Positions 34,001-46,582 of a stretch of 64,000 nucleotides of DNA are shown here, piece by piece. The notes under the pieces were generated by a model. That model saw only the letters and a list, made by a program, of their open reading frames with translations. It did no database searches and was not told the origin of the DNA. Numbering within the stretch: the first letter of the stretch is position 1; each line of letters begins with the position of its first letter. The stretch comes from Zoroaster sp. YZ-2022 (lineage: Eukaryota > Echinodermata > Asteroidea > Forcipulatida > Zoroasteridae), in contig CM055816.1 in NCBI GenBank assembly GCA_029582265.1, forward strand, positions 7,068,047 to 7,132,046. Reading direction: 5' to 3'. Made by a program: the position numbers and the translations under genes.

Positions 34001-36770
34001 CATCTTTTTGTAAATATCTTTTGACAATTAGCGATCTGTACAATGGTACAAAAATTGTGAATGCAGTAAATCACTAGTTAATGTTAATTTGTGCACAAAC
34101 TGAAGATTTTTGGAGCCACAAACATTACAAAATATGGCATAAAATTTCTTCTGAAAAATTGCCATAACCTTAACAACTGAATTTTCCTATCCTTATTTAT
34201 ATTCTAAATACATTTTGGTGACATCTGTTCATATTTTGTTAGAAAACTGGAGTTGTTTACTGTCCAAAGTATGTTCACGTAGCCCTACGTAGGCCTAACT
34301 AACGAGTAACGTTAAGTTAAACAGGTACAATGCAACGACGAACTCTGTAGTCCCTCTAAAGAAATGGCCTTTCTTCTATAAAAACACGAAGATAAATACA
34401 GGAAATCCTCTTAAAAATTAAATTCAAGATACCTACCCTTTATGACTGTATCTGTGTTGGCGATCCATTTGTACACGAAATACAGTAACACACTGTAACA
34501 AACAGTGCGCGTTGATTCGATTGTACATGGAGCTCCATTGTAACCAAAGATCGTTGGCAATCCATTTTCACACGAATTCCAAGACCTAACACTAACAGCG
34601 TCGATTGTACATGGAGCTCCATTGTAACCAAAGATCGTGCAGCGCCGCGTATACATGTAGCTGCTTGATTCATGCAACGTAAGTGAAACGTTTTAGCTAA
34701 TATCTTTTGATTTATCGAAATTCGATATCTGATGACCTAATAATGACGTCACAAATTATGTTTCATCTACGTGTTATGTTCTAAGTATGTGCCAAGTTTC
34801 AAGTTCATATGAAGTTTGCAAGTATGTGTTTTTTTGTAGACAATCGATCCGGAAAAGAAGAAGAAGAAGAAGAAGGAGAAGAAAAAAAAAAAAAAAAAAA
34901 AAAACCGAACAATAACAATAGGTGTTTCGGGCGCATACCCGAACACCTAAAAAAAACTAGATATAAGTTTTTGTCACAACAAAAACAAGGTGTTCGGTTG
35001 AAGTTAAAATGGTTACGTCATCAATTCGAAGTGTTGGAGAAGTCAAATGTTAACGTCTGTTGAAGTTCTCGCGAGAAGTTTATTTGAATACAATACAATA
35101 CTGAATTTAGAAATTATTTTAATATTAAACTTTGACTTCCGGTTTGGACAGGAAGTAAGGTCAAATTGGGGTCACCTTTGTGTAAATACTTTTGGCAATT
35201 AACAATCTGTACAATGGTACAAAAATGTCAATTTACCGCCTCCTGTGGTTGTTGAGATATGATTTTTTTAAATATTAAACTTTCACTTCCGGTTTGGACA
35301 GGAAGTAAGCTCAAATTGGGGTATAAATATTTTTTGACAATTAACGATCTGTACAATGGTACAACAATTTTTAATTTACCTCTTGTGGTTGTTGAGATAC
35401 GATTTTTTTTAATATTAAACTTTGACTTCCGGTTTGGACAGGAAGTAAAAGGTCAAATTGGGTCATGTTTTGTAAATATTTTTGACAATTAACAATCTGT
35501 ACAATGGTGCAAAAAATGTTAATTTACCTCTTGTTGTTGTTGAGATATGATTTTTTTAAATATTAAACTTTGACTTCCGGTTTGCACAGGAAGTAAGGTC
35601 AAATTGGGGTCACCTTTTTCTAAATATTATTTGACAATTTACGATCTGTACAATAGTGAAAGAATTGTGAATTTCTCTCTTGTGGTTGTTGAGATATGAT
35701 TTTTTTTAATATTTAACTTTGACTTCCGGTTTGGACAGGAAGTAAAGGTCAAATTGGGGTCACCTTTTTGAAAATATTTTTGACAATTAACGATCTGTAC
35801 AATGTGAAAGAATTGTGAATTTATCTCTTGTGGTTGTTGAGATATGATTTTTTTAAATATTAAACTTTGACTTCCGGTTTGGACAGGAAGTAAAGGTCAA
35901 ATTGGGGTCACTTTTTTGAAAATATTTTTTGACAATTAACGATCTGTACAATGGTGAAAGAATTGTGAATTTATCTCTTGTGGTTGTTGAGATATGATTT
36001 TTGTTAAATATTAAACTTTGACTTCCGGTTTGGACAGGAAGTAAGGTCAAATTGGGGTCACCTTTGTGTAAATATTTTTCCACAATTAACAATCTATACA
36101 ATGGTACAAAAATTGTGAATTTACCTTTTGTGGTTGTTGAGATATGATTTTTTTAAATATTAAACTTTGATTTATTGTAATTCGATATCTGATGACCTAA
36201 TCATGACGTCACAAATTATGTTTCTTCTACGTGTTAAGTTTTAAGTATATGCCAAGTTTCAAGTTCATGTGAAGTTTGCAAGTATGTGTTTTTGTAGACA
36301 ATCGTTTTTGCCGATAGAGAGCGACAATCCATATTAGCGTACGCTCAATTCCTTAAACATGCATACATAATGAGCACGACCAGAGCTGATTTACATTCAC
36401 CAACAGAGGGCGCACTTTTTTAGCGTTGAAAAAGCCGTGTAGTCTTTCATTTGCAACGTAATCAAAACGTTTTAACTAATAAAGTATGATTGATCGAAAT
36501 TCGATATCTGATGACCTAATAATGACGTGACAAATTATGTTTCATCTACGTGTTATGTTCTAAGTATGTGCCAAGTTTCAAGTTCATATGAAGTTTGCAA
36601 GTATGTGTTTTTTTGTAGACAATCGATCCGGAAAAGAAGAAGGAGAAGAAAAAGAAAAAAAAAAAAAAAAAAAAACCGAACAATAACAATAGGTGTTTCG
36701 GGCGCATACCCGAACACCTAAAAAAACGAACAAAAACAATAGGTGTTTCGGGTGCATACCCGAACACCTA
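31074..36770 (+). mobile_element. Nested cluster of three Helentron-like family A elements with ~150-bp internal repeats
   Basis: Left ends (CTAGATATAAGTTTTTGTCA) occur at 31076, 32751 and 34957. Each is followed by a conserved leader and 5-10 tandem units of about 150 bp (ACTTCCGGTTTGGACAGGAA, AGGTCAAATTGGGGTCA, ACGATCTGTACAATGG, TTGTGGTTGTTGAGATATGA). Right modules (TCTGATGACCTAATAATGAC ... GTAGACAATCGATCCGGAAA) end in an A-rich tract and a terminal hairpin at 34919-34949 and 36690-36720, with an extra one at 36740-36770. The second and third copies begin inside the poly-A tract or right after the hairpin of the previous copy, so insertions target element ends. No coding sequence: nonautonomous. 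Confidence 0.75.
34070..34735. other. Non-repeat segment inside a family A element
   Basis: Between the internal repeats and the right module of the second copy lies unrelated sequence. It includes a 33-bp direct repeat (ATTGTACATGGAGCTCCATT..., at 34519 and 34608). It may be captured host sequence or an element-specific spacer. Confidence 0.45.
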
Positions 36771-36779
36771 ATAATAAAG

Positions 36780-37606
36780 ATTTTTAGCGCGCACATATCC
36801 ACCCTGCTTGGCGCTCAAGGCGCGGAAACAAAGAAAAAACATTAATACAAACAATATACAATGATAGCATAGGGAAAACAAAACAAATTATGTACCGAGA
36901 TACATGTACCTACAATGCAATTACAAATATACATCATCTTTGAAGAGTTGTGACATAAGATGAGTTTTAAGCATCGACTTCAATCTGGTTATACTATGAC
37001 AAGATTTGAGTTTAGTTGGAAGATGATTCCAGAGTCTCGGAGCTGCGACAGAAAACGACCTATCACCCCAGTTCCGTTTTGAAGTTGGTTCCTTGAGGAG
37101 TGACATGTTGCTGGAGAGCAAATTGCGTGATGGAGTGTAGACTTTAAGTAGTTCAGAAATATAAATTGGAGCAATGTTATTAAAAGATTTGTGAACAATT
37201 AGCATAAGTTTAAAAACAATTCTCTGTGAAACAGGAAGCCATGTGCAGTTCTTTCAAGATTGGCGTGATATGGCATGACTTTCTGGACAAAGTCACAACA
37301 CGAGCTGCTGTGTTTTGTATGTGCTGAAGACGAGATATTTGATTCTGCGGAAGACCGTAAAGGAGAGCATTCCCGTTATCGAGCCGTGATGTGACAAATG
37401 CATGTATAATTTGTTCAGCAGCACTTTTATTCAAGTATTTCCTAATTCGGCTTATATTTCTGATATGAAATGATGATATGCGAACAATGTTGGAGATATG
37501 TGGTTTTAAAGTCATTGTCGAGTCAAATATAACACCCAAAGTCAAAGTTAAAAATCCAAATCGAAAGTCTTGAGACTGGCAGGCCGAGGGCACAACTTGT
37601 AACAAT
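36780..37606 (-). pseudogene. 3' end of a CR1/L2-type LINE, 5'-truncated
   Basis: Two overlapping minus-strand frames cover the C-terminal end of a reverse transcriptase polyprotein. One (37210-37605) has LTLGVIFDSTMTLKPHISNI and SRLDNGNALLYGLP. The other (36921-37205) has FNNIAPIYISELL, DRSFSVAAPRLWNHLP and LKTHLM. These are hallmarks of CR1/L2-type elements. The frame shifts near 37206. The left edge abuts GCGCGCACATATCCACC, the tail shared with the SINE family at 13903. That tail sharing fits LINE-dependent SINE mobilisation. Confidence 0.85.
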
Positions 37607-37639
37607 TCATAAACTTGACGCGTCCTTTCACTAATGATG

Positions 37640-39010
37640 TAGGTTTACATTTAGCATGAAGTATCCCTCTTGATATTAACTGCAATTCACAGAAATCATT
37701 TTAAAAATCAATTGATTGTGGAGGTCGTTCCTTTTAAAACAGTTATAGGGATGTCAGAGGATAAAGAAAACTTACAGTTAAGATTTATAAAAATACATTC
37801 AACGACTAAACTTCTTGTAGACTGGCACAAGTTTATTAAATACCGCCCTCTTTTAGTGGTAAATTTGCATAATAATCGTTCACTCATTATTTTAAATCGA
37901 ATAAAATATAATTAAAATACTTAAAAACTGTTTAAAAGTTAATAACTTGTTATTTGTTTTACAAAAAGTACTAGACAACGATAATATAAAGAAATCAAAC
38001 ATGTCCAGTCAATTTCAGTTTTTCATGAATTTCCTATTTTCTCCCGAAGAAAGCGCGTAGGAACACTAAGTATACCTACCTGAAATATTTTTCATTTTTG
38101 GCTCAGTTTGGAAATGCGGAATTCTGTGTTTTTATACCGATAATTAATTTATTTTTAATAAAAAATTGGTTTAAAATCTTTGAATTATATATCCCGATAT
38201 CCTTGCTCAGTAATTTTGTTGAATAAGTGTTGGGGAAGCTTTTAGCGGCAGGTAATCAATTTTGAAGCTTCTCTCCTTTCTTGTATCCATCCTTGTTCTC
38301 ATTCGTCTCGTATTCTTTCGAAACCAACTCTCACACTTTATGATGGAAAATTACACGAATTACTAATTTGTTTTCGTTCTTTTCTTCTGATATATGGACT
38401 TTGTTGTGCTTTCTCTTCAAGTACAAGTGTCGGGGATGGATTGCAACATCAGGCGACTATAAACCCCTTAATTTTTTATCAAATATTAATAATAAACTTT
38501 ATTTTAATTTGTTTTATTGCACAAGCATGACAGCGAACTTACATTGTATAACATTGTTGATGGTATTCAAGATACATTAAAATGTTTGCACTTACGTTGT
38601 TGATAAAATCAAATCCTCTATAGGAATTAATCTCTAATTTCCAACAGTATTTGAGATTTCCTTTCCATAAACAAATCTATGCGTTTTGTTTTTATTAAGT
38701 TGTTTTTAACATTAACAAAAACAAAAGTGAGACCATCAACGGGTTGCTTTCTGTTAATATCTGTGGATTAAACATGATAGAGTATCAGTTGAATGTGCAA
38801 AGAAGTAAATACATTGATATTTCTTGGAAGAAAGAATCAACACACAATAATTGTTTGCATGAATCAGGTTTATTGCAATCACAAAAACAATAGTTAATAT
38901 ATTTATAAAAGATAACACTTAAAACATGTACCAGTTTCTTATTGTTTTCTAAAAAGATAATCAGATGATTAAATTTCCACAATTGATGTGATATACATAG
39001 ACAAAAAGTG
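37640..39010. other. No gene seen
   Basis: AT-rich sequence with short frames only (for example 37670-37915, 38368-38580), with no motifs. Nothing else supportable. Confidence 0.4.
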
Positions 39011-39012
39011 AG

Positions 39013-39311
39013 TTGAAGTCCCCTGTACAGTATGCATATGACAGTATACAACAATACTTGTAAATACTTTCTTCCTCCAGGGTAAGATGGTACAGCTCAT
39101 ACAAACAGTACATGTACATGTACATGTACATGTACACTACAGGGCTCCATGTATGCATGGTTATGCACTTGCATCACCATGGAGGAACTGAAGGAAAGAA
39201 ATTACTATTTTTGTTGCTCTATTTTCAGTCACATGCACAAACTTAACAATAATAAACAGAAAGTATAACACTACAGGAGCAGCAGTCAATTTTTCTTTGT
39301 TCACCCAAAAT
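39013..39311. repeat. 0.3-kb direct duplication, copy 1
   Basis: Shares about 290 bp with 41026-41316 (AGTCCCCTGTACAGTATGCA ... TTTTTCTTTGTTCACCC), including a (TACATG)n run. Copy 2 differs by a few substitutions and small indels. Confidence 0.9.
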
Positions 39312-39616
39312 GTATCTAAAAATTTACCCAGTCAGTTTCCCTTGTGATTACAAATTCATACCTATGTATTCAGTTATTATCATCCAGCAAACTTGAATCC
39401 TCAATGTCGATTGGTCAATTACTAGCATAATATATTCCCATAATTCTACTGCCAAGATACATAGGCGTATCTTCCTTTTTTGCTCACAAAACCACAAAGA
39501 ATTACACTAATAAAATGGCATATCAATCAATAGGAATTCTAGCAAGTCATTTCTGTCATACATAGCCTGAATGATTTACGAAGGACATGATCAAGTTTGC
39601 AGCTGGATGATAAATT

Positions 39617-39740
39617 AAGTTATCACATGCGCACTCGTGGAATACGGAAAAATGTAGCGCGTCTGCTCCCATATGCAACTCGAAATGGGACGCAGAAGCG
39701 CTATCTTTTTCTGTATTCCACTCGTGCTTGTGTGATAACT
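39617..39740. mobile_element. 124-bp inverted-repeat element (MITE-like)
   Basis: The left arm AGTTATCACATGCGCACTCG and the right arm ending CGAGTGGAATAC (minus strand) through GTGATAACT pair over about 50 bp. One arm-like copy occurs at 27236-27290. No coding capacity. Confidence 0.75.
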
Positions 39741-39744
39741 AATA

Positions 39745-41025
39745 CTTATTCATATGTAGGCCTACCTGGGTTGCTAATTCGTAAGTATATGGATTACATT
39801 CGTAGGTATACGGACAGTGGCATAGTGATGGGATCTTCAGTTTGTGCTGTCGTTGCAAAAAATACATGTAAATTCCCCTTCCCCCATTGTACAAATTAGT
39901 AAAAATCTGTGCAGAGTCTTTCTTGAAGGCTAAATGACCATAGTAATCCAATACTAATCCTTAAATACGTACATGAATAAGTAATCTGTACGTACAAATT
40001 TTTAATCAGTATCCGCAGATACATATTGTTATTATAATTTTTTTTACCATGTCCTATACACTTCCATATTTTATGTCTAAAAACCCCTCACATAAACAAA
40101 ATACAAAACATGTTAGAATGCGACCAACAGTTTACACCATTTTCATTTCTCTCAATACATGCTTGATCAAAACATGGAGGAAGGAAAATCAAAACTACTG
40201 TCTTATTTGATCTATTCACATTAGTGACTACGTTTTCATATTAATGCATTCACGCCTCCATGGTTCATGAGAAGATCCGCAATTATGTAACGGGGACCTG
40301 ACCTCGAGCTAGCTTCGCTGTGCTTCCTCCCCCGCTCCACCAGCAGTGGCCTAGGCATTTGGCTTGAATTAACCGGTACAATCAACACCGCAAACAACCA
40401 ATACTTAGCTTTACACACAGATCAATCTAATGGCATGGAGGCAACACAAATCTGTGCATACCAAAACCATGCTAGTTTAAACTCATCTTGACAGAGGGGT
40501 GTTTGGAATCTACATATGTAGATATGTATAAAACAGGCATGCGTAGATTGTACACTGTACATCTTTGTTCACATCACCTCTGAACATAACTCGCTATTCA
40601 AGCCATTGAATTGTTTGTAATAATAATAAATTGATTTCATAATTTAATAATTCACCCAGTCAGTTTCTCTTGTGTTTTATTACTTGATAATAATAATTTG
40701 ACATACATTAAATAGTCATATAATTATTTTAAACCCATGTAGGCCAACATCAATTGCAAGAGAAAAAGTAATCAATACAGAAACTTTAGTTGTGTCACAA
40801 TGTATGGTGTATTGGATTGAAAATGCAGTATGACTGTACATATCCGCAAATCCAAGTCAATCCTCAGTTCAATCTATTGTATTTGTATATGAAGGCCTAC
40901 ATGTACTGTACCATAAACCTTCATGTACTGTACCATAAACCTTGTTTCTCGAGAGAGGGTCTAGTCTGTGCAAACATTACCCCAAGGTTACTGTGTGGTC
41001 AACCATGGGTCAACATAAAAAGTCC
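39745..41025. other. No gene seen
   Basis: Unique-looking AT-rich sequence between the two copies of the 0.3-kb duplication; only short frames without motifs. Confidence 0.35.
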
Positions 41026-41316
41026 CCTGTACAGTATGCATATGACAGTATACAACAATACTTGTAAATACTTTCTTCCTCCAGGGTACAGTAATTTTAG
41101 CGCATACAAACGGTACATGTACATGTACATGTACATGTACACTACAGGGCTTCATGTATGCATGGTTATGCACTTGCATCACCATGGAGGAACTGAAGGA
41201 AAGAAATTACTATTTTTGTTGCTCTATTTTCAGTCACATGCACAAACTTAACAATAATAAACAGAAAGTATAACACTACAGGAGCAGCAGTCAATTTTTC
41301 TTTGTTCACCCAAAAT
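41026..41316. repeat. 0.3-kb direct duplication, copy 2
   Basis: Second copy of the segment at 39013, about 2.0 kb away in the same orientation. Confidence 0.9.
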
Positions 41317-42040
41317 ATTTCATGTTTATAAAATGAAAATGAACGGGAAAATGTCCATCACTATAAATTCTCAAAAATGATATAAAGAAGTATTTCTTGA
41401 TGGAAAAATTGATGTTTCACACGAAAGGAGTAGGTTTTTAATTTTATCAAAAATGGGATTAATTTTTGATTTTAGGCCAAGGTTAACTCTCTTTTAATGT
41501 CATTCAATGGTTTTTTTAAATTTTTATTGGTTATTGGAATGTAATTGTATGGAAAATGTGAACAAAAAACAGTGAACAATAAATAAAAATCCCTTGGGAT
41601 TAAAAAAAAAAAAACAATAATAACAAACATTGGTTACAAAAACCCAATAACAAAATTACCCGAACATTGTTATCTGAAAGCTAACTTGATGTGAAATTGG
41701 GAAGGTACCAATTATTCTGAAGAATTATTCTGTCTGAAGTGCTCTCATCACCACGAAAACTCTGCATTGAGCTGTCACTTTCACCGGTTGGTTGTTTAAT
41801 ATATATATACGAGGAACAGTACCGCGTCAACAAACCACAAACTGCCAACAAACAAGCTTACACACAAGGCCCGCAAACAATAGGTAATTACCACGCATCA
41901 TTGAGCGAGTAACCTGTACGTGCGCGTGTAGGCCTATATATATAGGAGTAATCACTTGGTGACTATCAGTTGTCTGATGATCGCATAACGCGTGAAACTC
42001 GGAGTTACAACTACCAGCGTTCGACTAGTTTTACTATATA

Positions 42041-42116
<76 letters not shown>

Positions 42117-44667
42117 CCTACCCAAGCAGTTTTGCCATCATTACCGATATTAATGTTTGTACCATCCTTTCATCTCCCCACATAAGATCAGCATGTTGAT
42201 CTATTTTCAGAGCCACTACTTTATTATGTTTGTTCCCCGTGAGGTTTTGATCAGTCTAAAAGCCAAGGAATTTGACATGATTGATGTTTTTCTCAGTAAA
42301 GAGCTTAAGTTTAGAATGATCATATATGTTTTGGAGAGGACAAAGCAGAATAAAATTCATATGTATATTGGATGAGATACACAGTATATAGCAATAAACA
42401 AGATGCATAGAAAAAAGTTATTATAGTAATGATTCTGTACTCGTAATCTTAAGAAACAAATATTTTACAGGCCCCCGATAATTGTGTCTATTAACAAAAT
42501 ATTGCTCAGTTGACAATTAACATGTAAACTTAAACAATAATATATGATACATTTAGATTATAACGTCTACATCTGATTATCATTATAACAACAAATTAGT
42601 AGTATCAATAAAAAGACAAATTTTATAGTTCTTTCAAAAGTGAACTATTTGCACAAAATCGTTGGTTAGAATCAAACAAATTTTCCTCACGTTAGGCTTT
42701 AGGCCTTATCACTTATTGCCGTATAAATGTATTCTCAAATAACTTACAAATTGTTGGTAGTCAATAAATTAATGTTTTTTAATCAACGTTCTTAGATTGT
42801 TTGATACATCCTATTATAAATGTTGTTTTTATATCAAGAGAGGGCGTAGTTTTTGACAGAGTTTAAGTCTGGTTCCCATTTACAATGCCTCCGGAAGCAA
42901 CAAGAGACGTGCGGTGTAGCAGACTATTTTTTGGTTAAACGGCAGAATTAAGTAATGTCTAAAACCTATTGGTTTTAGATATTAATTATATTATTAACTA
43001 TACTGAAAAAAAAAAATATGTTAGAAGTACTTTCATAGGCCTATTAGAGAAAACAGCAATTGTCCAGCAACTCAAAGCATTGTACGACATTTTAGGACTT
43101 TCTCAAACATATGCGAGCACATTATTATTAGTTTTTTGGATAATTATTTCTATGTGTATGTATTTTTTAATATTTTGATATTTTCTCCCAAAATTGGAAG
43201 TCTAAAGGCGATGACTTCGTTAAATCTGATTTCGTTGGTGCATTGTATTGACACTATTAATGTTTGTACTGGATCTTTACGTGAGGTAGCAATCGTCTTT
43301 GACAAACAGTCGCAACAGTGTTTTTGGACGATGCTCAGCATTTAAAAAACAAAACAAAAACAAAACAAAAAATAGCTTTAAAACGATTACTAAACTAACG
43401 TTTCAGCAAATCTATCACATTTTAGGGGAACTTTCATATTCTTTTTCCAACAGGACAGCACATAGGCTAAGTACCTCCAGATGGTACCGAAAATTAGCTG
43501 GATCGTGGACTATAGGCCTAGTACCTTAATAACAGTTGATATTAAACGTTAAATCAGTATTTCTAGCGTTGCACTATGCAGTCCATGCAGCACGAATACA
43601 TTTTAGTAGGGCCATCATACCGCTGAAGCCGTGTCAAGCTTTCCAAAGAAAACAAAATGATGAAGATGATTGTTTGGGGGACAAGCCAATATATCATTTT
43701 CTCACAAAAATAACATGGGTCCCATGCCTCTTGGAGTTTCCTAGCGCGGTTGTACTTTATTCTAATAGAAATAATGTTTTAAAAAATATGTAAAAATTGG
43801 AAAGCTTGGCCACTCTGATAATATTTGGCCACTCTGATAATACTACCATAAGCCTTATAGCATACTGCACCTGACGAGTCATGCTATTTTTTTTAATAAA
43901 TAAAAAAAGGCTGTTTAAGAACTCTTATTGCCGGCTATCACCTTCTCCTAACCCTTATTATTTTCTTTAATAACCCTTTTTAATAATTTCTATTTATTTG
44001 TCTTGTTTCATTTTTATTTGACATTAATCCACTTTTACATCGATCCACAAAACAATTTTTTTTTTTTTTTTTTCAATATTGTCCATCTTTATTTTACTAT
44101 TATTGTAATTTTCATCATATTTTTTAAAATTAAACCTTAGAACACACAACCCTTTTTACCCTTCTTAATCAGATTTTACAACTTATAATAAATAAATCAT
44201 ACAACATATCTAACATTAAATATTTATATCCACAACCCTCTATATTTTTTTAAAATAAATTTTCTTCCTTTCGTGCCGAGTTTGACAAAGTCTGAAACTT
44301 TATAATCAGTCGTCACTCTCATTCTACGCACTTCTTGGAATAGTTTTAATCCATTTGTCCACGGTGATATAATTAACGTTTTTGCATATCGTGAGATATG
44401 TTTAAGGCTAAATAAACCTTATGTTTATTTATAATCAAAACTACATAATCAACGTATACACTAGTATTTACGACCTTGAGGTAAGCCGTTTTGGTGATTA
44501 AAGGACTAAGTTGATGACTTGTACAGTGAAAGCTGATCAGTTGTGTTGGCATGTAGCATCGTCGGTGTCACATATTCGATGTAGATCGTCTTGGTTTTGC
44601 GAGGATTGTTGTGTTGCATTAGGCTATAAGGACCCTGATCATACCGGATGAACAGCAAGTATAGCAT
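41317..44667. other. No gene seen; AT microsatellite and 5' flank of the next gene
   Basis: AT-rich sequence with a pure (AT)n run at 42035-42115, a (CAAAA)n stretch at 43348-43370 and a T-run at 44057-44073. The last few hundred bases before 44668 should contain the promoter and 5' UTR of the next gene; I cannot point to a clear core promoter. Confidence 0.4.
42035..42115. repeat. (AT)n microsatellite
   Basis: About 80 bp of uninterrupted AT dinucleotides. Confidence 0.95.
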
Positions 44668-45609
44668 GTGCTAAATTTTGGGAATCGGTCGTCGCTCATC
44701 ATGAATATAACTTGGACAGAGTCTGATTTAGATGATGATATTTCAGTTCCAGGCGGTAGTAACAAGACTTGGACAGAGTCTGATTTAGATGATGCTATTT
44801 CAATTCCAGGCGGTAACAAGACTTGGACAGAGTCTGATTTAGATGATGATATTTCAGTTCCAGGCGGTAACAAGACTTGGACAGAGTCTGATTTAGATGA
44901 TGATATTTCAGTTCCACCAGGCGGTAACAAGACTTGGACAGAGTCTGATTTAGATGATGCTGTTTCAGGCGGTAATGTAACGTTCACAGACACCTATTTC
45001 GAAACAAGATTTACTTGCAATTTTGACGTTTCCTGTAACTCGGAACCCCAACCAACAAGATCACATGGAAAAATCGATGACTTATCCAATGTAAAGCCAC
45101 GGAGTGCATCGACACCAATAAAGAAAGGACGAAGACCTTATGAAGGATGGTCACCACTTTCAATACTGAGACAGTCCTGCACTTGTGGCAAAAAATGCAT
45201 GAGGAAACTAAGTATGAACGATATCAGCTTATGTCAAGACGAGTTCGTCAGTATTAATGAGTCCGCACAAAGACATTTTATAATTGAACAAATACGCCGG
45301 CACGCCTTGATTTCTGAATCATGTTTTGACATTAACCTAGTAATTTACGGTCATACAGTCTGTAAAGAAGCATGGATGAAGGTCTACGGTGTGTCGTTGT
45401 CGCGGTTTAACCGGTGTGTCAAGCTAGTAAGGCAGGAGAACCACAGCGTTGACCACGGGAACACAGGGAGATCTCGTCTTAGAACTAAGTCGACGGAGAG
45501 CATCGGTTGGATGGACAATTTTTTCCAAACTGTTGGGGATTACATGCCTCACAGAAATGTTATCAATCTGCCGGCAACGTGGGACATGAAACAAGTACTG
45601 TATATGAAC
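44668..45609 (+). CDS. DUF7869-related gene, exon 1 with five-fold WTESDLDD repeat
   Basis: The open frame begins at ATG 44668; a second ATG at 44701 precedes the repeats directly and is also possible. Five copies of TWTESDLDDxIS(V/I)PGG, with small length differences (57-63 nt units), occupy 44707-44970. After a spacer come Cys-rich CTCGKKCMRKLS and a region ending in GDYMPHRNVINLPATWDMKQ. The donor AAC|GTATGA at 45610 gives phase 0 and fits exon 2. The repeat is acidic and may be a protein-interaction or disordered tail; it is likely variable in copy number. Confidence 0.75.
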
Positions 45610-45615
45610 GTATGA

Positions 45616-46232
45616 CAGCAGAATTTCAGGTTGGTTTTGTTTAAAATTAATAAGGCCTATAATGTCTATAATCATGTATCGTGTATGTATTTGAACTTTA
45701 AAGCTTCTTCAGTGGCGTAAATATGGAGGGCATGGGGGGAACGTGCCCCCCAGTTGAGGTCCATGCCCCAGGGTGCCCCATTCAGAATTTTGAAAAAATA
45801 GGTCCCTATCTGAGACAAGAAAAAGCGGTGCACCCCCTAGTGTCCCCTGAAAACTGGACCTTAGTTACGCCACTGAGCTTCCTTTTGGCATGAATGTATT
45901 TTTTTAATTTATTTGTTATTTTCAAAGTTTAAATACTTATTAAAATCTTGGTACAACAGTAAACAGTAAATATACCCACCATTAATTCATTTCGGTAAAT
46001 TGTCACTGCAAAATCGTTAATCTCGCTATTTTTTTTTGAGAAATATGTATTTCAGAAACATTATTTTGTACAAAGTACAACGTTCAGATAAAAAGAAAAT
46101 TGTCATCTTTATTGAAACTATCATTCAAACCATGTCATGTTTATCAAACATATGACACATTTTGTAGGCAATTAATTAATGAAAACGGAAATTTGTGTAT
46201 GTTTGTAATTTGATATTATTTTGTTCTCACAG
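45616..46232. other. Intron 1 of the DUF7869-related gene
   Basis: Contains a small internal inverted repeat: TTCAGTGGCGTAAATATGGA at 45707 and TTAGTTACGCCACTGAG near 45863. This is probably a short MITE (about 45705-45880) bearing CCCCC tracts. No coding signal. Confidence 0.5.
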
Positions 46233-46322
46233 GAGCTAGGAATTTCGAAGGATGACACTATTTCGTACAGACATTTCTCCAATTTGTGGAAATCAAACTT
46301 CTCAAACATCCATATTGGGAAG
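46233..46322 (+). CDS. DUF7869-related gene, exon 2
   Basis: Acceptor TTTTGTTCTCACAG|GAG, 90 nt (30 codons), phase 0. It encodes ELGISKDDTISYRHFSNLWK and ends NIHIGK. The expected donor is AAG|TTATGT: a single G-to-T change at the first intron base of an otherwise consensus AAG|GTATGT. Confidence 0.7.
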
Positions 46323-46582
46323 TTATGTAAATTGAACAAAATTTATCGCTGTCATTTATCAAATAATATTAGGATGATTTTTTGTTACTCCACCCTCTTA
46401 GCATATATTGAAGTTACATAATAAACCTTACCCCACCCTTGTAGCATGTTATATTGAAGTTATAATGAACCTTACCCTCCTCTTAGCATATACTGAAGTT
46501 ATATAATGAACCTTAATTGTGGAATGTAAACCAGACGGTCGTAGCTATAACACATATCCTCTGCCGTAAGGCAAAACAAAAT

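Noticed and set aside
36527..36721. Lys/Arg-rich frame near the poly-A tract
   Set aside because: Translation of the A-rich tail of a transposable element.
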